NCBI RefSeq assembly: GCF_047973035.1
Contig: NZ_JBKEBF010000021.1
Span: forward strand, 117,145-181,144
DNA length: 64,000 bases
Reading direction: 5' to 3'
From: Oleidesulfovibrio sp047973035
Lineage (GTDB): Bacteria > Desulfobacterota > Desulfovibrionia > Desulfovibrionales > Desulfovibrionaceae
Shown here one piece after another: positions 9,632-17,248 of the stretch. Made by a program: the position numbers and the translations under genes. The notes under the pieces are model-generated. The model saw only the letters and a list, made by a program, of their open reading frames with translations. It had not been told where the DNA came from and did no database searches. Within the stretch, counting starts at the first letter, position 1. Every line of letters begins with the position of its first letter.

Positions 9632-10717
9632 ATGCACACGCACGCATCTCGAATAGTTATCCCGTCTCTTATAGCGGTTTTACTCGTTTTCTTGCAAGTA
9701 TATAACGCCAATGCGGCAAATAATGAGCAAAAAAAGACAGGTCCGCCCCCCGCGCAGGTGGTCACTGCAAAAGCCCGTTCCGGCGAGGCAAGTCCCCGCG
9801 CAGAATATATCGGTACTATCGAATTTCCCGATCTTTCAAACGTGGCGGCAGAGGTTGCCGGTCGGGTTGCTCAGGTCAAGGTAGAGGAAGGTCAGAGAGT
9901 TAGCAAGGGGCAACCCCTTGTTATCATCGGCAACGAAAAGCTCATAAAAGAACATGAATCTGCTGTTGCGCAGTATCAGATGATTCTCAGCGATCTGGAA
10001 AACGCCTCCATTGACCTTGAACGCTTAAAAACTCTTCGCGATTCCCGTTCCATTTCCGAGCAAAAATATGATACAGCCCGATTCAAGGAAGCCGGCCTGC
10101 ACCGCAAGGCGGCTTCACTGAAGGCTGATGCAGACCGCCTTGCCATAGAAATCAGCAAGTCGGTCATCCGTGCTCCGTTTGACGGTATTGTGCTGGAAAA
10201 ACACAGCAGCCCAGGCGAGTGGGTATCTGCAGGAACGCAGGTAGTAACGCTGGCCAGAACAGACGCTATGGATGTCCGGGTATCCATACCCGAAGCTATC
10301 CTGCCCTTTGTAACCATAGGGCGCGAAGTTGTTGCCCATGTCGGGCAACGGGAATTTGCAGGAAAGGTAAGCGCCGTTATTCCCCTGGGCGATGTTGCGA
10401 CCCGAACCTTTCCCGTAAAGGTTCGTCTGGATGAAGCTGACGGCCTTGCACAAGGCATGCAGGCACGCATTGGCCTGCCCACCGATGCCCCGCGTCCTGC
10501 CGTGCTTGTGCCCAGAGACGCCGTCATCCAAAGCATGGGCCGCACGGTGGTATGGTGCGTGCGCGAAGGTAGCGCAGTGCCGGTGGATGTTGTAGTCAAT
10601 GCGTGGCTGGGCTTTGACGCAGCCGTTGTAGGCCAGGGGCTTACCGCCGGAACAGAGGTCGTCATCAAAGGCAATGAACGCCTTCGTCCGGGGCAACCTG
10701 TAATATCGGCCCCTTAG
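9632..10717 (+). CDS. Periplasmic membrane-fusion (adaptor) protein, RND/HlyD type
   Basis: A 361-residue adaptor that would bridge an inner-membrane transporter and TolC. The ATG at 9632 is preferred to one 42 bases upstream, because ACGGAG lies just before it and a clean signal sequence follows (cleavage near NANAA). A biotinyl-lipoyl-like half-motif (AGRVAQVKVEEGQRVSKGQPL) and its C-terminal partner (IRAPFDGIVLEKHSSPGEWV) flank a short coiled coil, followed by a beta-barrel domain. Normally such genes precede an RND or ABC permease, but here the next gene is tolQ, so the pump must be encoded elsewhere. Divergent from the tolC-like gene. Confidence 0.88.
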   Translation: MHTHASRIVIPSLIAVLLVFLQVYNANAANNEQKKTGPPPAQVVTAKARSGEASPRAEYIGTIEFPDLSNVAAEVAGRVAQVKVEEGQRVSKGQPLVIIGNEKLIKEHESAVAQYQMILSDLENASIDLERLKTLRDSRSISEQKYDTARFKEAGLHRKAASLKADADRLAIEISKSVIRAPFDGIVLEKHSSPGEWVSAGTQVVTLARTDAMDVRVSIPEAILPFVTIGREVVAHVGQREFAGKVSAVIPLGDVATRTFPVKVRLDEADGLAQGMQARIGLPTDAPRPAVLVPRDAVIQSMGRTVVWCVREGSAVPVDVVVNAWLGFDAAVVGQGLTAGTEVVIKGNERLRPGQPVISAP

Positions 10718-10832
10718 CTTTCTTCCAAGAACACGATATTTGCGGTATGGTGCGCTCGCCGTACAGGCGGTTGCAGCCTCTGGCTGGCTGCGGCCTTTTG
10801 CCAACAGCAACAAGCTTTGAAATGGTACTCTG

Positions 10833-11519
10833 ATGGAATCGAATATATTCAGCCTGCTGATGCAGGCAACACTGGTCGTTAAAATTGTACTGGCCATCCT
10901 TGTTATGATGTCTGTGGCCAGCTGGTCACTTATGCTGCAAAAGTGGATCACCCTCAGCGCGGCAAAGCGCAAGGCCATGCAGGGTCTGGGTGCGTTCACC
11001 CATGCCCGTGACCTGCGCGAAGCCGTACAGTCGCTCAGCGGAGATCCCGCTTCACCCCTTTACCACGTAGCGCAGGAAGGCGTGGCGGAATACAACCGCC
11101 TGCGCGATCTTGAAAGCAGTGACGAAGTCATTGCCGATAACGTGCGCCGTTCGCTGAGACAGGGTGTAAGCATTCAGACATCCAAAATGTCCTCCTCGCT
11201 GGCGTTTCTGGCAACCTGCGCCAACGCGGCACCTTTTATCGGTCTGTTCGGCACGGTATGGGGCATCATGCACTCGTTCCACTCCATCGGCCTGATGAAG
11301 ACCGCATCACTGGCGGCGGTTGCCCCCGGTATTTCCGAGGCACTGATAGCAACAGCCATCGGCCTTGGCGTGGCTATTCCCGCCACTATCGGCTACAACC
11401 TGTTCCTTGGCATGCTTAACGGCATCGAAGTGCAGCTGGTCAACTTTGCCGGTGTCTTTCTGAATCGCGTCCAGCGCGAGCTGCATGCCGCAGCCCCCGT
11501 CCGCGGCAACGGAAACTAA
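10833..11519 (+). CDS. tolQ: TolQ/ExbB-type proton channel subunit
   Basis: A 228-residue inner-membrane protein with three transmembrane helices: one near residues 12-32, and two after the cytoplasmic loop (SSLAFLATCANAAPFIGLFGTVWGIMHSF and the LAAVAPGISEALIATAIGLGVAIPA stretch). These are the MotA/TolQ/ExbB family hallmarks. With TolR it forms the proton-driven motor that energises TolA for outer-membrane constriction and integrity. It heads tolQ-tolR-tolA-tolB, which makes TolQ a better name than ExbB. A GC-rich imperfect hairpin lies in the 115-base gap upstream. Confidence 0.93.
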   Translation: MESNIFSLLMQATLVVKIVLAILVMMSVASWSLMLQKWITLSAAKRKAMQGLGAFTHARDLREAVQSLSGDPASPLYHVAQEGVAEYNRLRDLESSDEVIADNVRRSLRQGVSIQTSKMSSSLAFLATCANAAPFIGLFGTVWGIMHSFHSIGLMKTASLAAVAPGISEALIATAIGLGVAIPATIGYNLFLGMLNGIEVQLVNFAGVFLNRVQRELHAAAPVRGNGN

Positions 11520-11536
11520 CATTACGGAGGCCCGCA

Positions 11537-11968
<432 letters not shown>

Positions 11969-11986
11969 CAGGCGCGTAATTACGAC

Positions 11987-12931
11987 ATGCGCATATTCTG
12001 TACCTTCATTTCGCTGCTGCTGCACCTTGGCGTAGTGCTGGCAGCTTTATACTGGCCTGCGTCCACGATAAAGGTGCGCCTTGACGTACCCGTGTACAAG
12101 GTCAATCTTGTCACTCTGCCCACCAAGGTGGAACACGGACAGCCCAAGCCGGGCAAGCCGAAGCCGGCACCTAAAAAGCCTGCGGCAAAAGCACCGGAGT
12201 CCGGCGTTGTCATGCCGAAGCCGCCCGCACAGCAGCCGCCTGCAGCAGCAATTTCGCCAGAACCCAAGCCTGAGGCCAAAAAACTGCCGGAACCCAAACC
12301 CGAACCTAAACCGGAACCCAAGCCGGAAAAGCGGGACGCGGTAGCACTACCCAAGACTCCGGAAAAAACCGAAACGGCCAAAGCGGAAAAGCCCGAGCCG
12401 AAACCGGACACAAAACCAAAACCGAAGCCGAAACCAAAAGAGCCTACGGCCGATGAATTGGTTCAACAAGAGTTGGCAGAGCTGAAAAAGCAGGCCAAAA
12501 AGCGTGAAAAGCAGGAAGAAAATCAGCTTATGAAAGAGCTGGCAGCCCTGCGTGCCGAAGTTGATTCGCGTGGTGACGACACGGGTGCAGGCGCTGATGC
12601 CGCCGGAGCAGTAGAGGGCGGCGAAGGTGGTCAGGAAGGCGGCGAAGGCATTGGCCTTGCCGACATCTACAGCTCGCTGGTTAAAGAAAAAGTCAAACAG
12701 AACTGGCGCTTTGCGCTTCAGGCAGAGCGTACCAATCTGGTGACAAGACTGCGCCTGCGGCTGGGGCCCGACGGCACTGTGCTGGATGTACAGGTCGAGT
12801 CACCTTCCGGCAGACCCGATTACGACAGCTCTGCAGTAAACGCAGTACGCGCCACAGAAGACCTGCCGCCGCCACCTTTGCCGGAGCTGCAGGATCTGCG
12901 TATCACGTTTAACCTGCAAGAAATGTTATAG
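11987..12931 (+). CDS. tolA: TolA-like energy-transducing protein with TonB-type C-terminus
   Basis: A 314-residue protein: one N-terminal membrane anchor (residues about 4-24), a long Pro/Lys/Glu-rich periplasmic spacer with many KPEPK-type repeats (about 45-160), a charged helical segment, and a C-terminal TonB/TolA domain (VKQNWRFALQAERTNLVTR through SAVNAVRATEDLPPPPLPE). It would link the TolQR motor to TolB/Pal across the periplasm. The repetitive spacer is low in complexity and probably variable between strains. It follows tolR by 18 bases and precedes tolB. Confidence 0.88.
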   Translation: MRIFCTFISLLLHLGVVLAALYWPASTIKVRLDVPVYKVNLVTLPTKVEHGQPKPGKPKPAPKKPAAKAPESGVVMPKPPAQQPPAAAISPEPKPEAKKLPEPKPEPKPEPKPEKRDAVALPKTPEKTETAKAEKPEPKPDTKPKPKPKPKEPTADELVQQELAELKKQAKKREKQEENQLMKELAALRAEVDSRGDDTGAGADAAGAVEGGEGGQEGGEGIGLADIYSSLVKEKVKQNWRFALQAERTNLVTRLRLRLGPDGTVLDVQVESPSGRPDYDSSAVNAVRATEDLPPPPLPELQDLRITFNLQEML

Positions 12932-12976
12932 GCCCTTACCGCGCCCGGAGACCGAGGCGAACCAAACAGACCACGG

Positions 12977-14320
12977 ATGAGACGCGTTATTATGAAAAAC
13001 ATAGTATTCCGATATACTGCTGCGGCACAGCTGATAATTCTGCTTATGTTTGCCGCCGTTGCCAGTGCAGCCCCTGTTGAAATAGACATCTACGGCCCCG
13101 GACAAAACCTGACGTACGTGGCGCTGACCGACCCTGTTACTGACTCCGGTGCACAGCCGTCTCCTTATGCGGCAGATCTGGACAAGCTGGTTCGTCACAA
13201 TCTCAGCTTCCTGCCTTTTCTCGGTTTTGTTGACGGCAAAACCATCATCGGCGGCAATACTCCGGCCTCGTACAAATCGCCCGGGATCGACTTTAAACGG
13301 TATCTGCTGGCAGGCACAGACCTTTTGATTGTTGCCGGCTGGCCTAAGGTAGACTCCGGCAAAGATGCACGCGTAGAAATGCGGGTGTATGAAACCGGTC
13401 AGGGCTCCATGATGCTGGGAAAAGCCTATTATGTCAGTTCAAAGGAACTGCTTCCCGCCGTGGCTGACAAATTTTGCAGTGACTTTATGAAAATGCTCAC
13501 CGGCAGAGGTGACTTTTTTCTGTCTACGCTGGCTTTTATAAGCCAGAGTAAAAACGGCCAGAAAGACGTATGGTCAGTACGACCCACGGGCCGCGACCTG
13601 CGCCAGCTTACAGCTGTAAAGGGTATAGCCCTTTCTCCTTCATGGTCGCCTGACGGCCGGTATGTGATCTTCAGCCATATCGGTGAGCGCGCTCATGCCC
13701 TTGGAGTATGGGACCGCATCAACAACCGTACCCAGCTTATCCGCTTTCCGGGCAACACTGTTATCGGCCCCAGCTTTTTGCCCGACAACACTGTTGCAGT
13801 CAGTCTTGCCGTCAATGGCAACTCTGATATTTTTCTGCTGAACCATATCTTTAAAAAGCAAAAGACGCTTGAGCAAAGCTGGGGAATTGATGTTTCACCC
13901 TCGCTGGATGCCTCAGGCAAAAAAATGGCCTTTGTCTCCAGCAGGATGGGCAATCCGCATGTTTTCCTGAAAGATCTGGAAACTAACACCCTTAAACGCA
14001 TTTCCCGTGACGGCAAATATAACACGTCGCCCGACATCAGCCCCGACGGAACACTGATTGTGTACTCCCGCAGAACTGACGCAGGCCACAGGCTGTTTGT
14101 CCACGATCTTATTTCAGGGCGCGAAAAACAGATAACTTTCGGCCCCGGAAACGACGAGATGCCCAGCTTTGCCCCGGATAGTTATTTCGTCGCTTTTGCA
14201 TCCAACAGAAGCGGCAAATATAAAATCTATCTGACTACCCGTCACGGAGGTGCTCCCAAGATGGTAGATACCGGAAAACATGATGCGTCGTTCCCTTCAT
14301 GGGGACGGATTAACGAGTAG
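12977..14320 (+). CDS. tolB: Tol-Pal system beta-propeller protein TolB
   Basis: A 447-residue periplasmic protein: signal peptide ending near AVASAAP, an N-terminal TolB domain, then a beta-propeller of repeated SPSWSPDGRYVIFSH-like blades (for example NTSPDISPDGTLIVYSRR and EMPSFAPDSYFVAFASNR). TolB binds Pal and TolA at the outer membrane. The true start may be the in-frame ATG at 12992, which gives a more ordinary signal peptide; neither start has a strong ribosome site. It is the last gene before a terminator. Confidence 0.93.
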   Translation: MRRVIMKNIVFRYTAAAQLIILLMFAAVASAAPVEIDIYGPGQNLTYVALTDPVTDSGAQPSPYAADLDKLVRHNLSFLPFLGFVDGKTIIGGNTPASYKSPGIDFKRYLLAGTDLLIVAGWPKVDSGKDARVEMRVYETGQGSMMLGKAYYVSSKELLPAVADKFCSDFMKMLTGRGDFFLSTLAFISQSKNGQKDVWSVRPTGRDLRQLTAVKGIALSPSWSPDGRYVIFSHIGERAHALGVWDRINNRTQLIRFPGNTVIGPSFLPDNTVAVSLAVNGNSDIFLLNHIFKKQKTLEQSWGIDVSPSLDASGKKMAFVSSRMGNPHVFLKDLETNTLKRISRDGKYNTSPDISPDGTLIVYSRRTDAGHRLFVHDLISGREKQITFGPGNDEMPSFAPDSYFVAFASNRSGKYKIYLTTRHGGAPKMVDTGKHDASFPSWGRINE

Positions 14321-14334
14321 TCTAATATTGTTAC

Positions 14335-14362
14335 AAGGCCGGAACATCATTGTTCCGGCCTT
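14335..14362 (+). terminator. Intrinsic terminator after tolB
   Basis: A perfect 12-bp stem (AAGGCCGGAACA / TGTTCCGGCCTT) with a 4-base loop followed by GTTTTTAT. It separates tolQRAB from the pal promoter. Confidence 0.93.
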
Positions 14363-14423
14363 GTTTTTATATTTTTAGTGCAAAAATAATAGTCTGATTG
14401 TTCAATGGATAGGCGCCACCCTC

Positions 14424-14451
14424 TTGACAAATCCTTGGGGCGGCGTAGAAT
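14424..14451 (+). promoter_or_regulatory. Sigma-70-type promoter of pal
   Basis: TTGACA (14424-14429), a 16-base spacer and TAGAAT (14446-14451) form a near-consensus promoter about 105 bases upstream of pal, just after the tolB terminator. It explains independent high expression of the lipoprotein. Confidence 0.75.
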
Positions 14452-14555
14452 CGCTCTCTAGTTTTATCGGGTAAATAGGGAAAATGGTGTCTATGACCCC
14501 ACCCGGTAGTATACACGCAAAGACGAATTTTTACTTCTGTTCAGGAGGCTACAGC

Positions 14556-15083
14556 ATGCGCAATTTTAACCGTCTGGGCTTGGCTCTTATCCTTGCCCTG
14601 GCTCTTACCACCGGCTTCGGCTGCGCCAAGAAGCAGGTTGCCGCAACCCCCGAAAAGTCCACTACCGAGACTGTTGTGGTTGAAGAGTCCACTCAAACCG
14701 GCAACGTTGACGAAGCCGCTCTGGCTGCTTTTGAAGAAGCCAAAGCCGTTGTTACCGGCAACGTTGTGTACTTTGACTTCGACAAGTTTGATCTGCGTGC
14801 CGAAGGCAAAGAACTGCTGAAGGGCAAGGCCGAGGCTCTCAAGGCTTACCCCCAGCTGCGCGTTCTCATCGAAGGCAACTGCGACGACCGCGGTACTCAG
14901 GAATACAACCTTGCACTGGGTGAGCGTCGCGCCCGCGCCGCTTTCGAATACCTCGTGCTGCTGGGCGTACGTCCTGACCAGCTCGAAATCGTAAGCTACG
15001 GCGAAGAGCGTCCCGCAGTAATGGGCCAGAACGAAGCTGCATGGGCTAAGAACCGTCGCGCTGAGTTCAAGCTCATCAAGTAA
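14556..15083 (+). CDS. pal: Peptidoglycan-associated lipoprotein Pal
   Basis: A 175-residue outer-membrane lipoprotein. The ATG at 14556 has TCAGGAGG upstream and begins a signal peptide with a lipobox-like TGFGC (Cys about residue 24); the upstream in-frame ATG at 14484 gives a poor signal and is rejected. The C-terminal OmpA-like domain shows VYFDFDKFDLR, the peptidoglycan-binding LIEGNCDDRGTQEYNLALGE and RRAEFKLIK ending. Pal anchors the outer membrane to the cell wall and binds TolB. It has its own promoter and terminator. Confidence 0.95.
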   Translation: MRNFNRLGLALILALALTTGFGCAKKQVAATPEKSTTETVVVEESTQTGNVDEAALAAFEEAKAVVTGNVVYFDFDKFDLRAEGKELLKGKAEALKAYPQLRVLIEGNCDDRGTQEYNLALGERRARAAFEYLVLLGVRPDQLEIVSYGEERPAVMGQNEAAWAKNRRAEFKLIK

Positions 15084-15105
15084 TTTACGGTTACTGCACT
15101 ACACA

Positions 15106-15131
15106 AAAGCCGCTCTTTTTAGAGCGGCTTT
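15106..15131 (+). terminator. Intrinsic terminator after pal
   Basis: An 11-bp stem (AAAGCCGCTCT / AGAGCGGCTTT) with a 4-base loop, followed by further T residues. Confidence 0.93.
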
Positions 15132-15134
15132 TTT

Positions 15135-15364
15135 TGTGCCTGCCTTATACGCCCGTCAAAACAGTCCCGTATTGTTAACTACGCCATGCAGACCATCCCT
15201 GCACTGCACAGAAGCAGATGCAGCAACTACCGAAGTCCCCTAAATAGAAAAGCCTCTGGTGAGAGTGATACGCCTGATGTGCCTGAAACGTTGGGCACGT
15301 TTGGTACGCTTGGTACGCCGTACAAAAACACTCAGGCCGCCTCAGCACAGGTGCGCCCGCACCT
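15135..15364. other. Non-coding stretch between pal and the IS element
   Basis: No convincing gene. The only structure seen is a tandem 9-base repeat TTGGTACGC at 15301-15309 and 15310-15318. The open frame from 15186 has no ribosome site and low-complexity content, so it is not called. Confidence 0.5.
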
Positions 15365-15473
15365 CCAATGGCCCCTCCCCCGCATTGCTGGGGGGTTCTT
15401 CATATGCGCCTATAAGGCTTTCTTACTAGCAGCGCCCTAGCAGGCGCACGTTCGTCTGGCATCTGCATCTCTG

Positions 15474-15932
15474 TTACTTGCGACCCGTAAACGGGTTTCC
15501 AGAATATGGAAGGGATAATTGATCACCAAGCTTATCATGCTCAAGTTGGTGCCTAATGTAATCTTGTATCTTTGCCTTATTTTTTCCAACTGTATCTACG
15601 TAATATCCACGGCACCAAAACTCGCGATTCCGGTATTTAAACTTAAGATCGCCAAATTGGTCGTACAACATTAAGCTACTCTTTCCTTTCAAGTACCCCA
15701 TAAAACTTGAAACACTCATCTTCGGCGGTATTTCAAGAAGCATATGAACATGATCGGGGCAGCATTCCGCTTCGACTATATGTACACCTTTCCACTCACA
15801 CAGTTTGCGCAATATCTCACCCACTGCGCGCTTCTTCTCTCCGTAAAAAACTTGCCGCCGATACTTTGGCGCAAACACTACGTGGTATTTGCAGTTCCAT
15901 TTTGTGTGGGCTAAACTCTTAGTGTCACCCAT
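15474..15932 (-). CDS. tnpA: IS200-type Y1 transposase TnpA
   Basis: A 152-residue single-strand DNA transposase. The HUH motif is present (DHVHMLLEI), as is a C-terminal catalytic Tyr in DYIRHQ whose Y...Q spacing matches the Y127/Q131 pair known for IS608 TnpA. KYRRQVFYGE and FMGYLKGKSS are typical of IS200. The ATG at 15932 is chosen because AAAAGGAGGTCAC lies directly upstream; the longer frame from 15956 would begin inside the RNA hairpin. The protein looks intact, so the element may be active. Confidence 0.93.
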   Translation of the reverse strand: MGDTKSLAHTKWNCKYHVVFAPKYRRQVFYGEKKRAVGEILRKLCEWKGVHIVEAECCPDHVHMLLEIPPKMSVSSFMGYLKGKSSLMLYDQFGDLKFKYRNREFWCRGYYVDTVGKNKAKIQDYIRHQLEHDKLGDQLSLPYSGNPFTGRK

Positions 15933-15938
15933 TGTGAC

Positions 15939-16001
15939 CTCCTTTTGATTTGCCACCTGCAGTTGCCAGACCGCAGGAATTAGTTAGCAAATCAAAAGGA
16001 G
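15939..16001 (-). promoter_or_regulatory. Shine-Dalgarno-sequestering hairpin upstream of tnpA
   Basis: A 15-base perfect inverted repeat (CTCCTTTTGATTTGC at 15939-15953 and its complement at 15987-16001), with an inner CCTGC/GCAGG pair, places the AGGAG of tnpA inside a long RNA stem. IS200 is known to repress its transposase by this means. The outer hairpin at 16039-16057 probably also blocks read-through transcription. Confidence 0.8.
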
Positions 16002-16073
16002 TTTTACTAATATCTCTATAGCGTTAAGCTTTACGGACCCCCCCGCCTAGCGGGGGGTTTTCTGCATACAAAA

Positions 16074-16099
16074 AAAGGGCAGCCATAAGGCTGCCCTTT
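16074..16099 (-). terminator. Intrinsic terminator of the mucR-like gene
   Basis: An 11-bp stem (AAAGGGCAGCC / GGCTGCCCTTT) with a 4-base loop is followed on the minus strand by a T-run. Confidence 0.9.
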
Positions 16100-16121
16100 G
16101 ATAGCTTTTATAACTGTAGCG

Positions 16122-16514
16122 TTACTTTTGCGTTCTACGCTGCCACAGCTTCATGTCTTTCATTTTTTTACGACGCTCACGCTGCAGCGACTTACATACC
16201 AGTGGAGTGCCTTTTTTGTAGCCACACTTCGCTCTGTACTCATCCGCAGTCAACCCATGAGTTGCAAGGTGCTTTTTTGTAATAATTTTAAAAGACTTTC
16301 CGCACTCTACACAAGTGATAGTTTTTTCTTTAATAGCCTTTTTGGCATCAATGGCACTAACGGTTGCATCATCAGCAACCATTGTACCTTCACTTATCAT
16401 CCTAATGCCATCAGCCAGCTTTCTCACCATTTCAGTGATTTCTTCTTCGTTCATAGTCCGAACACTGGCTTGTGCTTTAACTATTTCCAAAGCTTCTTTT
16501 AAATATGCTTCCAT
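16122..16514 (-). CDS. MucR/Ros-family zinc-finger transcriptional regulator
   Basis: A 130-residue DNA-binding regulator. Its C-terminal half has the Ros/MucR finger: CVECGKSFKIITKKHLATHGL (C2H2-like, Cys-x2-Cys ... His-x4-His), then ADEYRAKCGYKKGTPLVC. The ATG at 16514 has CAGGAGCG upstream and is preferred to the upstream in-frame ATG. A near-palindromic AATTGCAATT lies in the 5' region and could be an autoregulatory site. Desulfovibrio genomes carry several such paralogues; the target genes here are unknown. Confidence 0.9.
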   Translation of the reverse strand: MEAYLKEALEIVKAQASVRTMNEEEITEMVRKLADGIRMISEGTMVADDATVSAIDAKKAIKEKTITCVECGKSFKIITKKHLATHGLTADEYRAKCGYKKGTPLVCKSLQRERRKKMKDMKLWQRRTQK

Positions 16515-16988
16515 TAAATCGCTCCTGTATGAGAAAAATTGCAATTCTCTGTTTACACTCGCATACCGCTTAGTGATGTAAGATATTCACACAATGCAGG
16601 TCAATACTGAAACTAAAAAGATTACACTTTATATCTGTGGCAGCGTTCCATATATACAACCAAGGTTCAACACTATCCTCTCAACAATAATCTTTTTCGG
16701 ACAGCATCCCTGTTTGATTATTCCGCATGGCAATAGCTATCGTACTCTTTATTCATGCCTAACTGACTTTGTAACAATTTTCACATTCGCCACAAAACAA
16801 CAAAATGCTCAATGCTCTAATTTCAGTACACAGCGCTATAGTCATTACACCATGTAGTCATAATAAATTTGCTGTACCGCTACCGGTTACGCGCTACTAT
16901 GCATTCCCTGCCAATCCGGTTATGCTCGGAGCACAGCATACGTTTGCAAAAACACACAACAGACACCCAATCAGACCAGGACAAAAGA
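16515..16988. other. 474-base gene-free interval
   Basis: This AT-richer stretch lies between the divergent mucR-like gene and the cobalamin genes. A possible minus-strand promoter (TTGACC, 17 bases, TTACAT) serves mucR. No B12-riboswitch conserved box was found ahead of the cobalamin genes by eye, and short open frames lack ribosome sites. Confidence 0.45.
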
Positions 16989-17231
16989 ATGAAGTATATT
17001 CTGTTTGAAGATTTCTCGGGCAAGCCCGTTCCTTTCATTTTTCCCAATCGTGTCGACCATGCTGACATGCGTGAACAAATGCCCTACACCCGCGTCATTT
17101 CCGCCGGACAAGTCCAACTGGATGAAGATGGCTTCAAGTGCTTTGGCGGCGCTCCCGAGCTGGACGCGACAACACGTGAAGAAGACGCGGCGATTATCCG
17201 TGATTTTTTTACCCAACAAGCTGAACCATAA
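16989..17231 (+). CDS. Small conserved-looking protein upstream of cbiA, function unknown
   Basis: An 80-residue protein (starts MKYILFEDFSGKPVPF, ends DFFTQQAEP). I do not recognise the family. It is acidic, has no membrane segment, and its codon use matches the neighbours. The frame is open further upstream to 16869, but that part has poor codon use and no ribosome site; AAAAGA precedes the ATG at 16989. It ends 17 bases before cbiA and is probably co-transcribed, so a role near cobalamin synthesis is possible but not shown. Confidence 0.6.
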   Translation: MKYILFEDFSGKPVPFIFPNRVDHADMREQMPYTRVISAGQVQLDEDGFKCFGGAPELDATTREEDAAIIRDFFTQQAEP

Positions 17232-17248
17232 ACTTTCTGTCCATAACC

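Larger units (their letters stand above)
15365..16065 (-). mobile_element. IS200-type insertion sequence (boundaries approximate)
   Basis: A roughly 0.7-kb unit contains tnpA and is bracketed by two similar GC hairpins: 15377-15395 (CCCCC...GGGGGG) beyond the 3' end of tnpA and 16039-16057 (CCCCCCGC/GCGGGGGG) beyond its 5' end. A third small hairpin (GCGCC...GGCGC, 15432-15447) lies close after the stop codon. IS200/IS605 elements end in subterminal hairpins rather than inverted repeats and make no target duplication, so exact ends cannot be fixed from one copy. No tnpB accessory gene is present, as in IS200 itself. Confidence 0.72.

Noticed and set aside
15186..15440. 84-codon ORF after pal
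   Set aside because: Starts without a ribosome site, contains a 9-base tandem repeat and runs into the IS end hairpin.
16600..17248. Possible B12 riboswitch ahead of cbiA
   Set aside because: The conserved B12-box pattern could not be found by eye; none ahead of the cbiR-like gene either.
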